A stretch of DNA of 64,000 nucleotides from Labia minor (lineage: Eukaryota; Arthropoda; Insecta; Dermaptera; Spongiphoridae): NCBI GenBank assembly GCA_963082975.1, contig OY720344.1:92386538-92450537 (forward strand). Reading direction: 5' to 3'. Below are positions 24,833 through 36,800 of this stretch, one piece after another. Each line of letters starts with the position of its first letter. Within the stretch, counting starts at the first letter, position 1. A program made the translations under genes and the position numbers. The notes beneath the pieces are model-generated. The model was not told where the DNA came from and searched no databases. It saw nothing but the letters and a program-made list of their open reading frames with translations.

Positions 24833-25910
24833 GTGGCACTAGGGAACTCGAAAGTTCTAAGCCGCAGCAATCACATTTCTCCAAGTATCCCCATCCTGAA
24901 CTACAACCCTCTCCCATTTCTCTCACGTCCCTTCCCACATTATCCACCCACCGGGTCCTTGGTCTTCCAAGAGGACGTTTCCCACTCGATCTTTCCACCA
25001 TTATATTTTTCGCCATCCTTTCTTCTCCCATTCTAGCCACGTTCCCTGCCCATTGCAGCCTTCTCGATTTTATAATTCTAACTATATCTGGAGATGCATA
25101 GAGGTCATGCAATTCCTCGGTGACCTCATCTTTCTTTGCTGCGAAGAATCTATTCTCTAAATCTACCCTCGTTTCCTAAGGTCATAGACCATGACTCACC
25201 CATATAATACAAAAATAATTATTTTATATATTTTAATTTTTATCCTCTTTGACAATAATTTTGTAGCGATAAGCCCCTTTACTGCATGATACCAGGCGTT
25301 TCCCGATTTCAACTTCACTTTAAATATTATTATTCTTCGTTTTTACAGAACCTAAGTATTTAAATTTTTCTACATTTTCGAATTATACATTTTGTATGTT
25401 AAGACTTTGTGTGCTAATACTATTTCTCTCTGTTACTAAATATTTTGTCTTATTGTTAGTACTATTAATTTCTAGCCCCACCTCCTTTCCTGCTTCGATT
25501 AATTTTTCTACGCTATCTTTAATTGCAATTGCCGAATTTCCTATTATATTTAAGTCGACTGCGTAACCTAATACTTAAATTTTTTTGTTTAATTGGATTC
25601 CGTTTGATTTTTCCCCAATTTATCTAATTACATATTCCAATACTAAATTAAATAAAATTGGTGATAATGCGTCTCCTTGTTTTAACCCATTCCGAATTTC
25701 TAAAGTTTCTGACAATTGATTTCCGCATCTTCTTCTTCCTTTCTTACCTTCAAGACAAATTTGAATCATACGTACTAGCTTTTTGAGAATTCCCATTAAG
25801 ATCAAAATTTGAAAAAGTTTTTCTCGGTCTATTGAGTCATATGCTTTTCTAAAGTCTATAAAAAATTGGAGAACAGAAATATTGAATTCGCGTTTTTTTT
25901 CTAATATCTG
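24833..25910 (-). pseudogene. LINE (family B) reverse transcriptase remnant
   Basis: The - strand, interrupted by stops and shifts, gives FIDFRKAYDSIDREKLF (about 25870-25815, first catalytic aspartate region), GNQLSETLEIRNGLKQGDAL with SPILFNLVLE (25720-25630), an altered AYA-D-like region near 25570, and FKYLGS. It ends with SRRLQWAGNVARMGEERMAK, KRPLGRPRTRWVDNVGRDVR and TWRNVIAAA near 24850. This is the most complete copy of family B in the window. Confidence 0.85.
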
Positions 25911-27475
25911 CCTTAAATTTTTGATAAATTGTAAAGTAAATTTTTAATGAAAATATTTTAAAATAAAAGGTATTATAATGAAATTTAGTCTTTTCTTTAA
26001 AACTAACACATAATAATTGTTCTAATATTAAGACTAAATGACTTATCACTTGTTTCTTGAAGAATTAATTGTAATTCATTAACTTTTTACATTCATAAAA
26101 ATCACTATTCGGTATAAAACCATTTTTTTTTAAATTTTAAGTATAAAATAAAATATGCACTTAAATTCATCTATTATATCTAATAATATAATAATTTTAG
26201 TTACTAATTTTTTGTAAATTTTTCTACTTTTAAAATTTAAAATTAAAATATAAAAATATTAAGAGATTTTTACATATTTTTATGCCTATTAGGCGTAGCG
26301 GGTGGGGAGGGGGCATCATGTCCCAGGCGCTACTCACAAAGGGGCGCCAAATCGACCGCTAAACAAAAAATTGCTTGAAAATTTTGATATTTATTTAAAT
26401 TTATAACTGGAAAATATACTTTAAATTCCGTGCCAATGTTTTTAAAATATTTCTTTATAAATATGTAAAATAAATAATTCTAGATGACCATATATATTTC
26501 AAAATCTAGTCTTGTTTGCTAAACTATATTTATTGACTCAAATTAAAAGCCTAGCTTGAGCCTATAACGTTATTTATTTATTAATTTGCGAGTATATTAT
26601 ACATATATTATTTTATTGTTTTCGAATGGAGGGGAGGGGGGCTGATTATTTATCATTTATATCAATGTTAAAATCAGTAAATGATTTAGACTCAGTCTCT
26701 GCATTTTCATAACTTATAAATAATAATCATAAATATTGATAACGTTTGTTATTCTTAGTTAAATGCTTGATGGATCTATTTCGTTTAAAACGAGATTTGA
26801 ATGTGAAACAGTTCTTCATCTCAATTTTTTTTTCTTTTTTTCCTTTTTTTATAATTTTATTTTTAATCTCAGTTGTAATGGATTTTCGATTAAGGTCAAA
26901 TCTGCTCCATTAGACAAATTTATCATTTAATTCCCATTTTCGCGACCATCAATATACGAATATAAATATATTGTTTATAGGAATTCTCTTATTTTAGTAC
27001 CATTAATAATATACATACTATGCACATATATATCATATAATACATATACCTAAAAAAAGGGTTTCTAATTATTTATATTTCCTAAAAATGTAATAAACAA
27101 ATAGTTAAATTTGAAATTACCTTTGATGGTTTTCAAAATATTCTACATCAAGAACAATACACGTTTACATGCATTTAAACATTGCATTTCTACATTCAGA
27201 TCAATATACCTTTTCATGGGCTTGGTACAAATTTTGGCAACTCTTTTTCCAATCCGATTGAGGTAATTCCAAAACGCGTTTTAAATGCAACTATCACTGC
27301 TTACAGTCGATTGCTGTTTTATTTTTTTAAACTCCTTTAGATGTTTTACCCAGCCCTTGAAGCTCTTGGACGCATTTTCTTACATTTTCTTACATTTTCT
27401 TACATCAATTAATATTTAAGATTTTTTATATTAGTTAGATTTTTACGACCAAATATTTATACATTATTTTATTGA
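25911..27475. other. AT-rich DNA with one GC-richer patch
   Basis: 26284-26360 (GCGTAGCGGGTGGGGAGG, AGGGGCGCCAAATCG) resembles the subterminal GC blocks of hAT MITEs, but no paired ends or duplication were found. The rest is featureless. Confidence 0.45.
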
Positions 27476-27477
27476 TA

Positions 27478-28520
27478 CACTGGAACATCGGATTACGAGT
27501 TTAATTCCTTCCTGATTGGGTTCGTAACCCAAAAAGCTCGTATGCCGAATCAAGTTTTCCCATAAAAATTAATATAAATGCAATTAATTCGTCCCAGACT
27601 CAAAAATATTACTATGAAACTTTTTTTCAAATATAAGCAATATTATTTATTTATGCTTATAACAACATACATATAGAAAAGGTGTATAAACTTGACAGTT
27701 AGGTAAAGATAAGGAAAATCTTTGTATATATTAAATTTAATGAATTGACAAAAAAAAATTACAGGCAGAGTAAATTACAATACTATCAACAAGATTCACT
27801 CAAAATAACTATCATTAGCATTGATCACAGCTTCAAACCTGCTTCGGAACCTCAAGCAAGCTGATGCTACAGTCTCCCTAGGAAGGGCACCAAAAACTGT
27901 TTTAATTTTAACATTAACATTGTCAAATAAATGAATAGTCCTAATAGCTACTGCTTCCTCAGGATAGATTTCTTTTACAAATTATTTTAGTTTTATTCAC
28001 ATTGAACTTGGATTTCTTAGATTCAGTTTTTTTCTCTTCCTTTTTATTTTCTCCCTCTCTCTACAGAAACTCTTTTAGTTCATCGTGTTGCTCATGTATT
28101 GAATTCTTCAACTCACCGACACTGAGGTCCACGTTCTGAATCGAGATCTTCCAAGTCAGCTTCGTCTTTATTAAGCGTCAGAGATTTTCCTTACGACACA
28201 ATTTTTTCGACATGCTCCTTTTGACTTGCAATGTCTATTTTAGGTTTTTCTAAAACCATCTCAGGCCACAACTTTATCCACGCAGAGTTAAGTTTTATTT
28301 TTGTGAAACTCTGCCATGCAGTGTGGATGAGTTTTAAGCAATGTACAATGTTGCTAATCTAAGGTAGGCACACCGTGTATGATCGTCAAAATACGCAGTA
28401 TAGTGGGGAAAAATTCCCGACAAAAACCCTCATGTGACTCGTAACCCGAAAATTTTCTTGTAAACCCAAACATAGGACTCAAGCTTGTAATCTGAAAAAC
28501 TCGTAACCCAAAGTACCACT
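27478..28520 (-). mobile_element. Pogo/Tigger-like element with TIRs, decayed transposase
   Basis: The left end CACTGGAACATCGGATTACG (27478-27497) and the right end (reverse complement beginning TAGTGGTACTTTGGGTTACG, ending 28520) are inverted repeats of the pogo/Tigger type. TA flanks both sides (27476-27477, 28521-28522). The - strand retains transposase C-terminal coding: SFTKIKLNSAWIKLWPEMVL (about 28320-28260) and, further on, FGALPRETVASACLRFRSRF and NANDSYFE (about 27895-27795), in different frames with stops. The N-terminal DNA-binding and most catalytic sequence is missing, so the element is non-autonomous. Confidence 0.78.
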
Positions 28521-28522
28521 AT

Positions 28523-30103
28523 AAAGAATTGAACTCATCACTCATTCACTCGTGTCTTATAATACAAGTTAGAAATTGGATTGTATTGTATTTATCTCAT
28601 TCAGAGTGGGAAAAAAAAATGCCGAGAAAATTGGTCCAAGCACATGCAAAGATATATTGATCTCAATGTTGAATATTTCGAAAAGCATTATAATTTTCAA
28701 ATATATATTATTTATATTATCACTATTAGGCCAGAAATATAATTAGCCCTATTGTTTAATAAAATATTTATTAAGTTAAAAACAAACAAAAAAAAAAACA
28801 GATAATACATTTTATAACAAGTTAAGTCATTGTGTTCCGGTCTTTATTATTGTAAATAGACTATGCAGGCAATTTATGGCCCGGGTAATTTTATTCTGTA
28901 AATTAATTTAACATAAAATAAATATTACATAGAATTATGTAATTATGTAATAAAATGTACTAATAATTTAAAAACGAATAAAATAAGTTATACATAAATA
29001 GAAATAAAGTTATACATGGTAAACTGTATACATATATCAACCTTAGTTAAACTGGGAAACCTATTAATGCAGAATGAAAATATGATTGTTGTACATAGTT
29101 GCAACGAAGGTGATCAACCTTGTGGAATTTCTACGCACTAAAATCACTCTCTTTTGCTCAATGAACACTGGGACATAATTATATTGTACTGGTCATTTTA
29201 TCATTCAACCATCAGTCAATTCAATTAAGTTATCCAATTTTATCAAATGGGCTATTGTTTTGCCACCTCTTTATGTTCTTTTATATGTTGGGTTAAATAA
29301 AACACTTTCATCTGTTCTGCTGTTTCTTCTGATTCATGGCAGATTATACAGCAATCGTCCAATAGAATTTCTATTTATTTTAATTATCTGTTTATGGGGC
29401 AGTGTTTTATAAGGATTCATCCTAAATATTCATAAAATAATAGCAAATTATTTTCATCACATTTGATTACAATTTCATTACTTTTAATTTAATTAAAAAA
29501 TTTTATAGAGAGAATTTCAATCTATTTCAATCAAATCAATCTGTCCAACTGGGGATTTGAAACTAATTAGAATGAAAATACAGGTATAATTAGATTTTAG
29601 ATCATTCATGGAATTGTAACTTTCAATCTCGTTATTAATAAACTTATATAAATCTTTAATCCAATATTTCTTAATAATTGTTTTATTTATTAGTAAAATT
29701 ATTAAAAAGTAAAATTAAAAAAGATTTTAATAATTGTTGAAATTTTTCAGAATAAAATATAAATATAAGAAAAAAAAATTAAAAAATTATCTATCTTTTT
29801 TCTTTAAATCAATGGTTCTAGTGAACCAGAAAGCTATGGCTGCTACATTCCTACGACCGTCTCTATTCTGATCCACTTTCAACCAATATGCATGGTTAAT
29901 TTGTCAAATTAAATTTCTAAATTATTACAAATTTAAATTTATAGCTAACTTATAAGTACAATTTAATTAAAATTTATATTCACAACATAAGAGATGTTTT
30001 GTTTGTAAAACCTCAGCCAATTAAATCCACATATTTATTAATAAATAAGCTGTGATATTTAAATAATTGATTATATATTTGTAAGCAAAATATCTGTTTA
30101 ATT
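28523..30103. other. Region upstream of the channel gene
   Basis: Apart from the possible LINE scrap at 29150-29420, no element was recognised. The channel promoter must lie here, but in such AT-rich sequence I cannot point to a TATA box with any confidence. Confidence 0.45.
29150..29420 (-). pseudogene. Possible LINE 3' remnant
   Basis: The - strand shows DDCCIICHESEETAEQMKVF (about 29355-29295), like the cysteine/histidine knuckle near the C-terminus of jockey-type elements. HLIKLDNLIELTDG (about 29250-29210) follows in another frame. It is short, broken and low in similarity. Confidence 0.35.
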
Positions 30104-33100
30104 ATGATAAGAAATGATTTATTGGTTCTAAGATATATATTAAATATTTTTATTATATTCCAAAATAGTTATGCTAATTATATTGATATCGATGTTCCTA
30201 GTGATTATAACATCAATTTTCCAAAACTTGAACCTGGTTTGTTTATGTTTTATTTTTTGTTTTTATTAATAATTGGTAAAAATCTTAATTAAATAAAACA
30301 TTTCATAAAATAAATATAAATGTATAAATTGTATAATATGAAATCACTGCTGTTGAATTTTTTAATTTGTTTGGGAAGCATCTCACAATAAAATTTATGT
30401 TATATCCCTATAAATAAATTATTATAAGAAATACTTTTTTTTAAATCATAATTATTTATATTATACTATATATATTATTATTTTATTAATTCTAAAATAT
30501 TATATTTAAATCTCTATTATGTGTAAAAAAATGATAATTATTGTGTTAAATTTAATTTTAATTAAAATTTTATCTTTTAGGAAATCCATTCAACTTAAGT
30601 ATATCAACCCAGATATATGAAAATTTTAAAGTGGATTTAAGAGAATCGGTAAATAAAAATTGCTGAAGCGAGGAAAAGAAGTGAAAATGGATTAAATTCT
30701 TATTTATTCTATAAATGTTTGATTGTATTTATATGAAAGATGAATTATATAGGTCAAAAGATATATGAACCCTCTCTAATCAAATAATATTCCGTTTCAT
30801 AACTCATCTAACCAAATGGTTTGAAATCTCTGAGGGATCTGGACACCCTCTGTTTTTGTTAATCCTGGAGTGTTGTTGTTTTCACTTCAAATATCTCCAA
30901 TATTCCACATAGCTTTATATTCTAGTTTCAATTTATAAAAAAAATGTTTAATTTTAAAATAATACTCTAAGAATTATTTTTCTTGCAATATATTATTTAC
31001 TGCATATCTGAAATGAAAATTCGTTTTAGTACTTTTTTTTATAAAAATAATGTATAAATAATCTAACATTTATTAGAGATGACGATTTAATTAATTTTCA
31101 ATGTGTGTATTTTATTATTATTATTACCAAGAAAAAGCTTTGATTCTTTCATGTTAAGCCTTCTTATGCTAAATTCAGGTGCATTCATAGTACATAATCC
31201 TTATAAGCTTTAGAGAGAATTCATTAATTTCCAAAAAAAAGAAAGAAATTTGAATCTTCGTCATTCTTAACTCTCAAATCACTACAGTCAACCTCACTTG
31301 AAAATATTTTCAAATTCATGGTCATTTTTCTCGTATTTGATTCCGTTTGTCTGAACTAAGTATATATACTTTTTTTACTCTTTAACTATATATACAGGGT
31401 GTCTCAAAAAAATAACACTTTCAATGTCTATAAAAACATTATTTATGAACATAAAGACAAGTTTAAAGAATTTAATTACAGAAGAAAGATCTAATTAAAG
31501 AATAAAAGAATCATGTTCACAAATATTCAAAATGAAGATCGTTATTTTCCAGACAACGTGAACCAATGGATTCACAAACGGTATAAACGATACAAAAAAA
31601 TTGTCCTATTTTATGCCCAATGCTGATATCCCACACAACACTGTTACTCCTGGCAAGTTTAAATAGTGTTCAACTGTAGCATGAGAATTACCAGCATCCC
31701 AGTACGTGCAATTATGGCGATTAATTGAGCAATTTAATTTAAAGCTGGCCCCATCGCTTCAAACAATTTTGTATGAAAACCCTGCATCTTCTGCTCAATG
31801 TAGCATTTCAAGAAGCACATTTTTTTTAGATACTCTGTATATCTATACAATTATTTTCCTTCTAACTAATAATTTACTTTATACTATATATATAAAGAAT
31901 TATTTTCCATTAACCCAATTATTTCCAAAAGTGAAAGAAATAAAAAGCGAGCAGACCAAAATACATGAGATACTAGACTCTTTGGAAAAAAACTATAGAA
32001 ATTTTCATCTGAAAGAGGTAGAGGATGAAATAAGAAAATTAAAAAAAAGAAAGGCACCAGGAGGGGATGGAATAATGAATGAATTCTTGAAAATTCTAAA
32101 GCAAGATGAGAGATTGGATGTATGGTTTTTCCTAAATCGAGTATGGAAATCAAGTAGAATACCATAGAGATGGAGATTGAGTGAAATAGTACCCATATAT
32201 AAAAAGGGATCAAGATCAGATACCAGAAATTACAGAGGAGTGTCTTTGCTGAATGCATTATACAAAATATATCTAGGAATAGTAGCAAAAAGATTAAAAG
32301 TATGGTGTGAGAAGAATAAAATTCTCTCGGAGGTTCAGGCAGTCTTTAGGGAGAACCGCGAAGTGAGAGATCAGGTGTTCGTACTAAGTTCAATAATTGA
32401 TAAAAAATAAAGAGAAGTAAAGGAAAAGTCTTCATTATGTTTGTGGATTTTGCAGCGGCCTTTGATAAAATAGATAGAACATTACTCTTCAGCAAACTAA
32501 GGAAATGGTGTGTGAAAGGAAGAATTCTGGAAGCAATGGAGGACATTTATAAGGAACCAATAAGTAGAATAAAAATAGGTGAAGAAATTTTGACACAATT
32601 TTACACAAATAAAGGAGTAAGACAGAGATAGCCCTTGAGTCCTTTGGGGAATTTGGAGATGAAGCCAATTAAACGATGTTGGAAAGATGTACAATCTCTA
32701 CACAAGTATAGTGGAATTTTCTATAACGTTCGAACAGGAAATGTGTGGATGGAAATGCTTTAAAGAATGGGAAAGAGTGCACGAAAACAGTGTTAAGGGC
32801 TACGGCGAAACACACCGGAATATATATGGAAGTTGGAAACCGGAAGATTAAGCGTAAACTCCAGAACGTTCGAAAGAAGAATTAAATACATAATAAGAAT
32901 TATTAAGATGGACAATAACCGATGGCCGAAAATATGTTTGAGGGAAAGTGTAAGAGGCATAAAGAATGGTAATCCGGGTAGATGGGCAAAGGAAATGAAG
33001 AAAGTTATGGACAATCTTGGAAGCCCGGGTCTGGTCAAAGCTATTTACAAAGAATCAAGGGAAGACATAAGAAGAGAAGCTGTACAAGCTGTAGAAAAGA

Positions 33101-33748
33101 AGATCGAGCAGGAATGGCAAGAATGCTGGAGAAGAACGGACGCCTCAAGATACAATAGGTTGTACAAAATGTTGAAGAAGGCCCTAGGAATAGAAACATA
33201 CAGCAGGGATAGGACACTGAGTAGGAAAGAGAGAGAAACCTGGGCAAGAATTTGATGTGATAATTCGGGCCTAGGAGGAAAGATCTGGAAGAAGGAAAGA
33301 GTATGTAGGCTTTGCAAGAAGGAAGAAGAGTACCCAGAACATATTTTGAAGTGCCCAGAGCTGGTCGGAAGATTACCAGCGAACCTGAAGGAAGGATGAG
33401 AGATGAGTAAGAGAATCTGGTAAACAACCTGAAGAAGGCCCCGGAAAAAAATTGTAGCAAGATGGAGTTTATGGAAACGTCTAGTAGAAGAGAAAAATAA
33501 AGAAGAAGATAATTCCTGAAAATTCGTTTATTATAAATTTGATTGTTAATAATTGTTGTATACTTTGTTTTGCAATATGATAAAAATGTAGACCAAAGTC
33601 CGAACCGGACAAGGTTGGAATCAATAAATAAATAATTAACTATCAATTATGTTTTATTTAGTAAAAAAAACAATTAATTTGTAATCCTATTAAATAATTT
33701 GACTTTTTTGTCCTTATCTTTATTATTCTTGTTCTTTACCGCATAAAT

Positions 33749-33817
<69 letters not shown>

Positions 33818-36800
33818 TATATATATATAAAAATATATGAAATACATAAATATATAGTTATATAATTGAAAAAGAAAACAAATTACGAGTCTTTGAAATT
33901 AATATGATGAAATTTCACTTGTGTTGATCTTGTGTTGATGGCTGTCAAAACTCAATCCTCCTTACAAGACAGATAGTTTATAACTAAGTAGACACCCTTT
34001 ATCCGGTCGTGTAGATGACTATTATCGTCCCCTAATGTCTTTTCTACGCCAAAAGGGTTAGTTTTCGAAATATAAAAAACGCGTCATATCCCTAGGTTTT
34101 ACCTTATATATATACAAGTCTAAGTTCATTTATTATTATTTTTTTTTAAATTTTAGATTATCATTGTGGACGCAGTAATAATTCATCGTTGGGTTGATGA
34201 ACAAATCTTGATTAATGAAATGCCTTCTGAAACTGGCTCCGTGATATCTCCTAAGAAAGTTTCTAGCATATGGGCTCCATTATTATATATTGAAGGTGTT
34301 AAAGAAAGGAAAGATCATTCTTACACCTTTGGAAAAGCAGAATGGATTCTTCTCTATCCTGATTTGACTTTAGAGAGATACAAAAGGTATAGATATTATA
34401 TGCCTGATAGTTAAGAAATTATTAATTCTGTTATAATTCTACAGAGATCTTCTAACGATTTATTGCGAACTAACATTTACAATGTTTCCTCTTGATGTAC
34501 AACATTGTAAAATTGAATTTTCAGAACGTAAGTATATATATATATATATATATGTTACTGTGAAAGACCGAAATCTGGTGTATGTCGACATTCACTTAGT
34601 CGCTTGGTGTATGTCCGAAATATTTGCTAAATACTCTTATTTTGGACTTCCACCGGTGAATGTCGACATTCACCATGCAATAATGGTGAATGTTGAGTAT
34701 TTCTGAGATTTATATTTCCTATGTTCTTGGAAAATTGAACAAAGGGTAAACCTTCTGACCATTTATTTGTATCGTTATCTTTCATTTATGCAATTAGCAG
34801 TTAGTCTCTGTATATCTTGATTGGCCCTTTCAACTGTGTCTTGTGTTTAACTGACGAGGCTCTCCATGACTCATATTTCGGATATGTCTTGATTACTGAA
34901 TTCTCTGATTATCTGATTGCAGTATTCCTGGAGCAACAAATTTAAAAATATTGAAAAAACGTAATGCGCTATATCTTTTGCCCTCTTTGTTTTCAAAGGT
35001 CGTAGCTGGACAAACTTAGTTAAATAATCTTGATACACCATTAAGAACTTATATTTGCCATCTCTGTTTGACTGTAAATCTATCAGATCAATTTGACATC
35101 TTGAGAACTGATCATTGGTTTCACAACAATACCTTTCTCTGTTTGCATAAATTTAAATACAACATTACAACGTCATATATAATATTTTTGTATTTATTTT
35201 GCAACTCTTTAAGTATACGTGTTCCTCCTACGTGGTCTGTTCTAGTGTGAGCTTCATATAGTATACTGAACAATTCCTCGTTCGTAACATAATACTGTAT
35301 ATTCGTTTCTCCTGGTTTTAATCGTACAATGAACGTCTTAATCGTCCGTAATCCAAAGGTGTATTGCACTTAGTTTTAGTAGAAACCATCTCTTTTCGAC
35401 ATACACCGGTGAGGGTCCGAAAGTACAAGAATGTATTGAAATATTCGATCTTTCACCGACGTATTTGGTGTTTGTTGACATTCACCGGTGAATGTCGACT
35501 TTCTCCAAATTTCGGTCTTTCCCAGTAACATATATAATGTATTTGAAAAATAAAAACAATTTAATAAAAAATAGTTTTTCTTATCTATTTATAATTAGAG
35601 AATTATTGATTTTTTTAAAGTAAAAAATTCAATTGAATTAAACAATGAACAAAAAATTATAATTAACTCTTTATATATATAAATTTAACAATTTATTGAA
35701 AACTGAAAAAAAATAATTTTTTCGATGGATTTCTTCTGATTATTACTAAATATTTAGTATAAAATATAAAATGTTTTAGAAATATCTTAAAATATTTCTT
35801 AAATTTTTTACAAAAAGTTTTCTTTCTTTTGACTTTCAAAGTTCCAAAAGCAAATAGGAGTATTATAATAAATTTATAAAAGATATGTTTTTCTACTTTT
35901 TTCTAAATTATCCTTTAAAGTGAATTTTAATTAAGAAAATGTTTTTAAATTATCTTTAGCTGATTTCATTATTGATCAGATTAAATTGGTTTGGTACAAG
36001 GAACCTTCATTTGTGGGCGAATCTGATTATGTTTTTAAAAAGTATTCTTATATTCAAGGGTACTTAGTCGATATAGAAACATGCCCTGATCCAATAGAAA
36101 ACTTCACACCAATTGGTAAGTGGTAAGATATAAATTTAAAATGTTTTCAAAAATAAGAGAAACTAATTTAAAAAATTAAATTTTTTATTAATTGAGATAA
36201 AGTGTTTTTTTTTTGGGTATAGCCATTCTGTTTTTTCCCTTATAATTAATTCATGTTATAAAAAATACAATAATAAAAAAAAACCTCTGACTTTGTACGT
36301 CCTACGCAAGGACAACGCTTATCAAGCCGGTTATATCAATGAGGTGTCCTTTGGTCAGTAGAACGGGTCCTCTCAACCTTAACCTTGATTTTCTTGATCG
36401 GAGGCGCTATCAAGTAGCTTTTCCCCAATGTTGTTCCCGGAGGCTGGGTTGACTCCGTCCCATAGACCCCAGCTAGGGAAATTCCCTTGCCAGGCCCGGA
36501 ACTTGAACCCGGGACCATGTGAATGAGGCAGGTTCGCCACCCACACACCCAATAGCGCCCTTCAAAAAATTACAATAATACCAATATCTAATAGAATTTA
36601 ACAAAATATATATAAAAATATTTAGATTTAAAATTTAAAAAAAAAAAAATTATTGAAAAGAATTTAGCGTAAATTAAAGATAGATTTAGAAACAATAATA
36701 TTTTCTTAATATAATAATAATTGCGACTTAAATAAATTAACATAAATCTTGGAGATTACGAAGAACGGGTCACTTGGTACTAATGGGTAAAGTAAGACCA

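Noticed and set aside
32005..33317. Several - strand frames of 63-201 codons
   Set aside because: They are antisense shadows of the + strand LINE reverse transcriptase.
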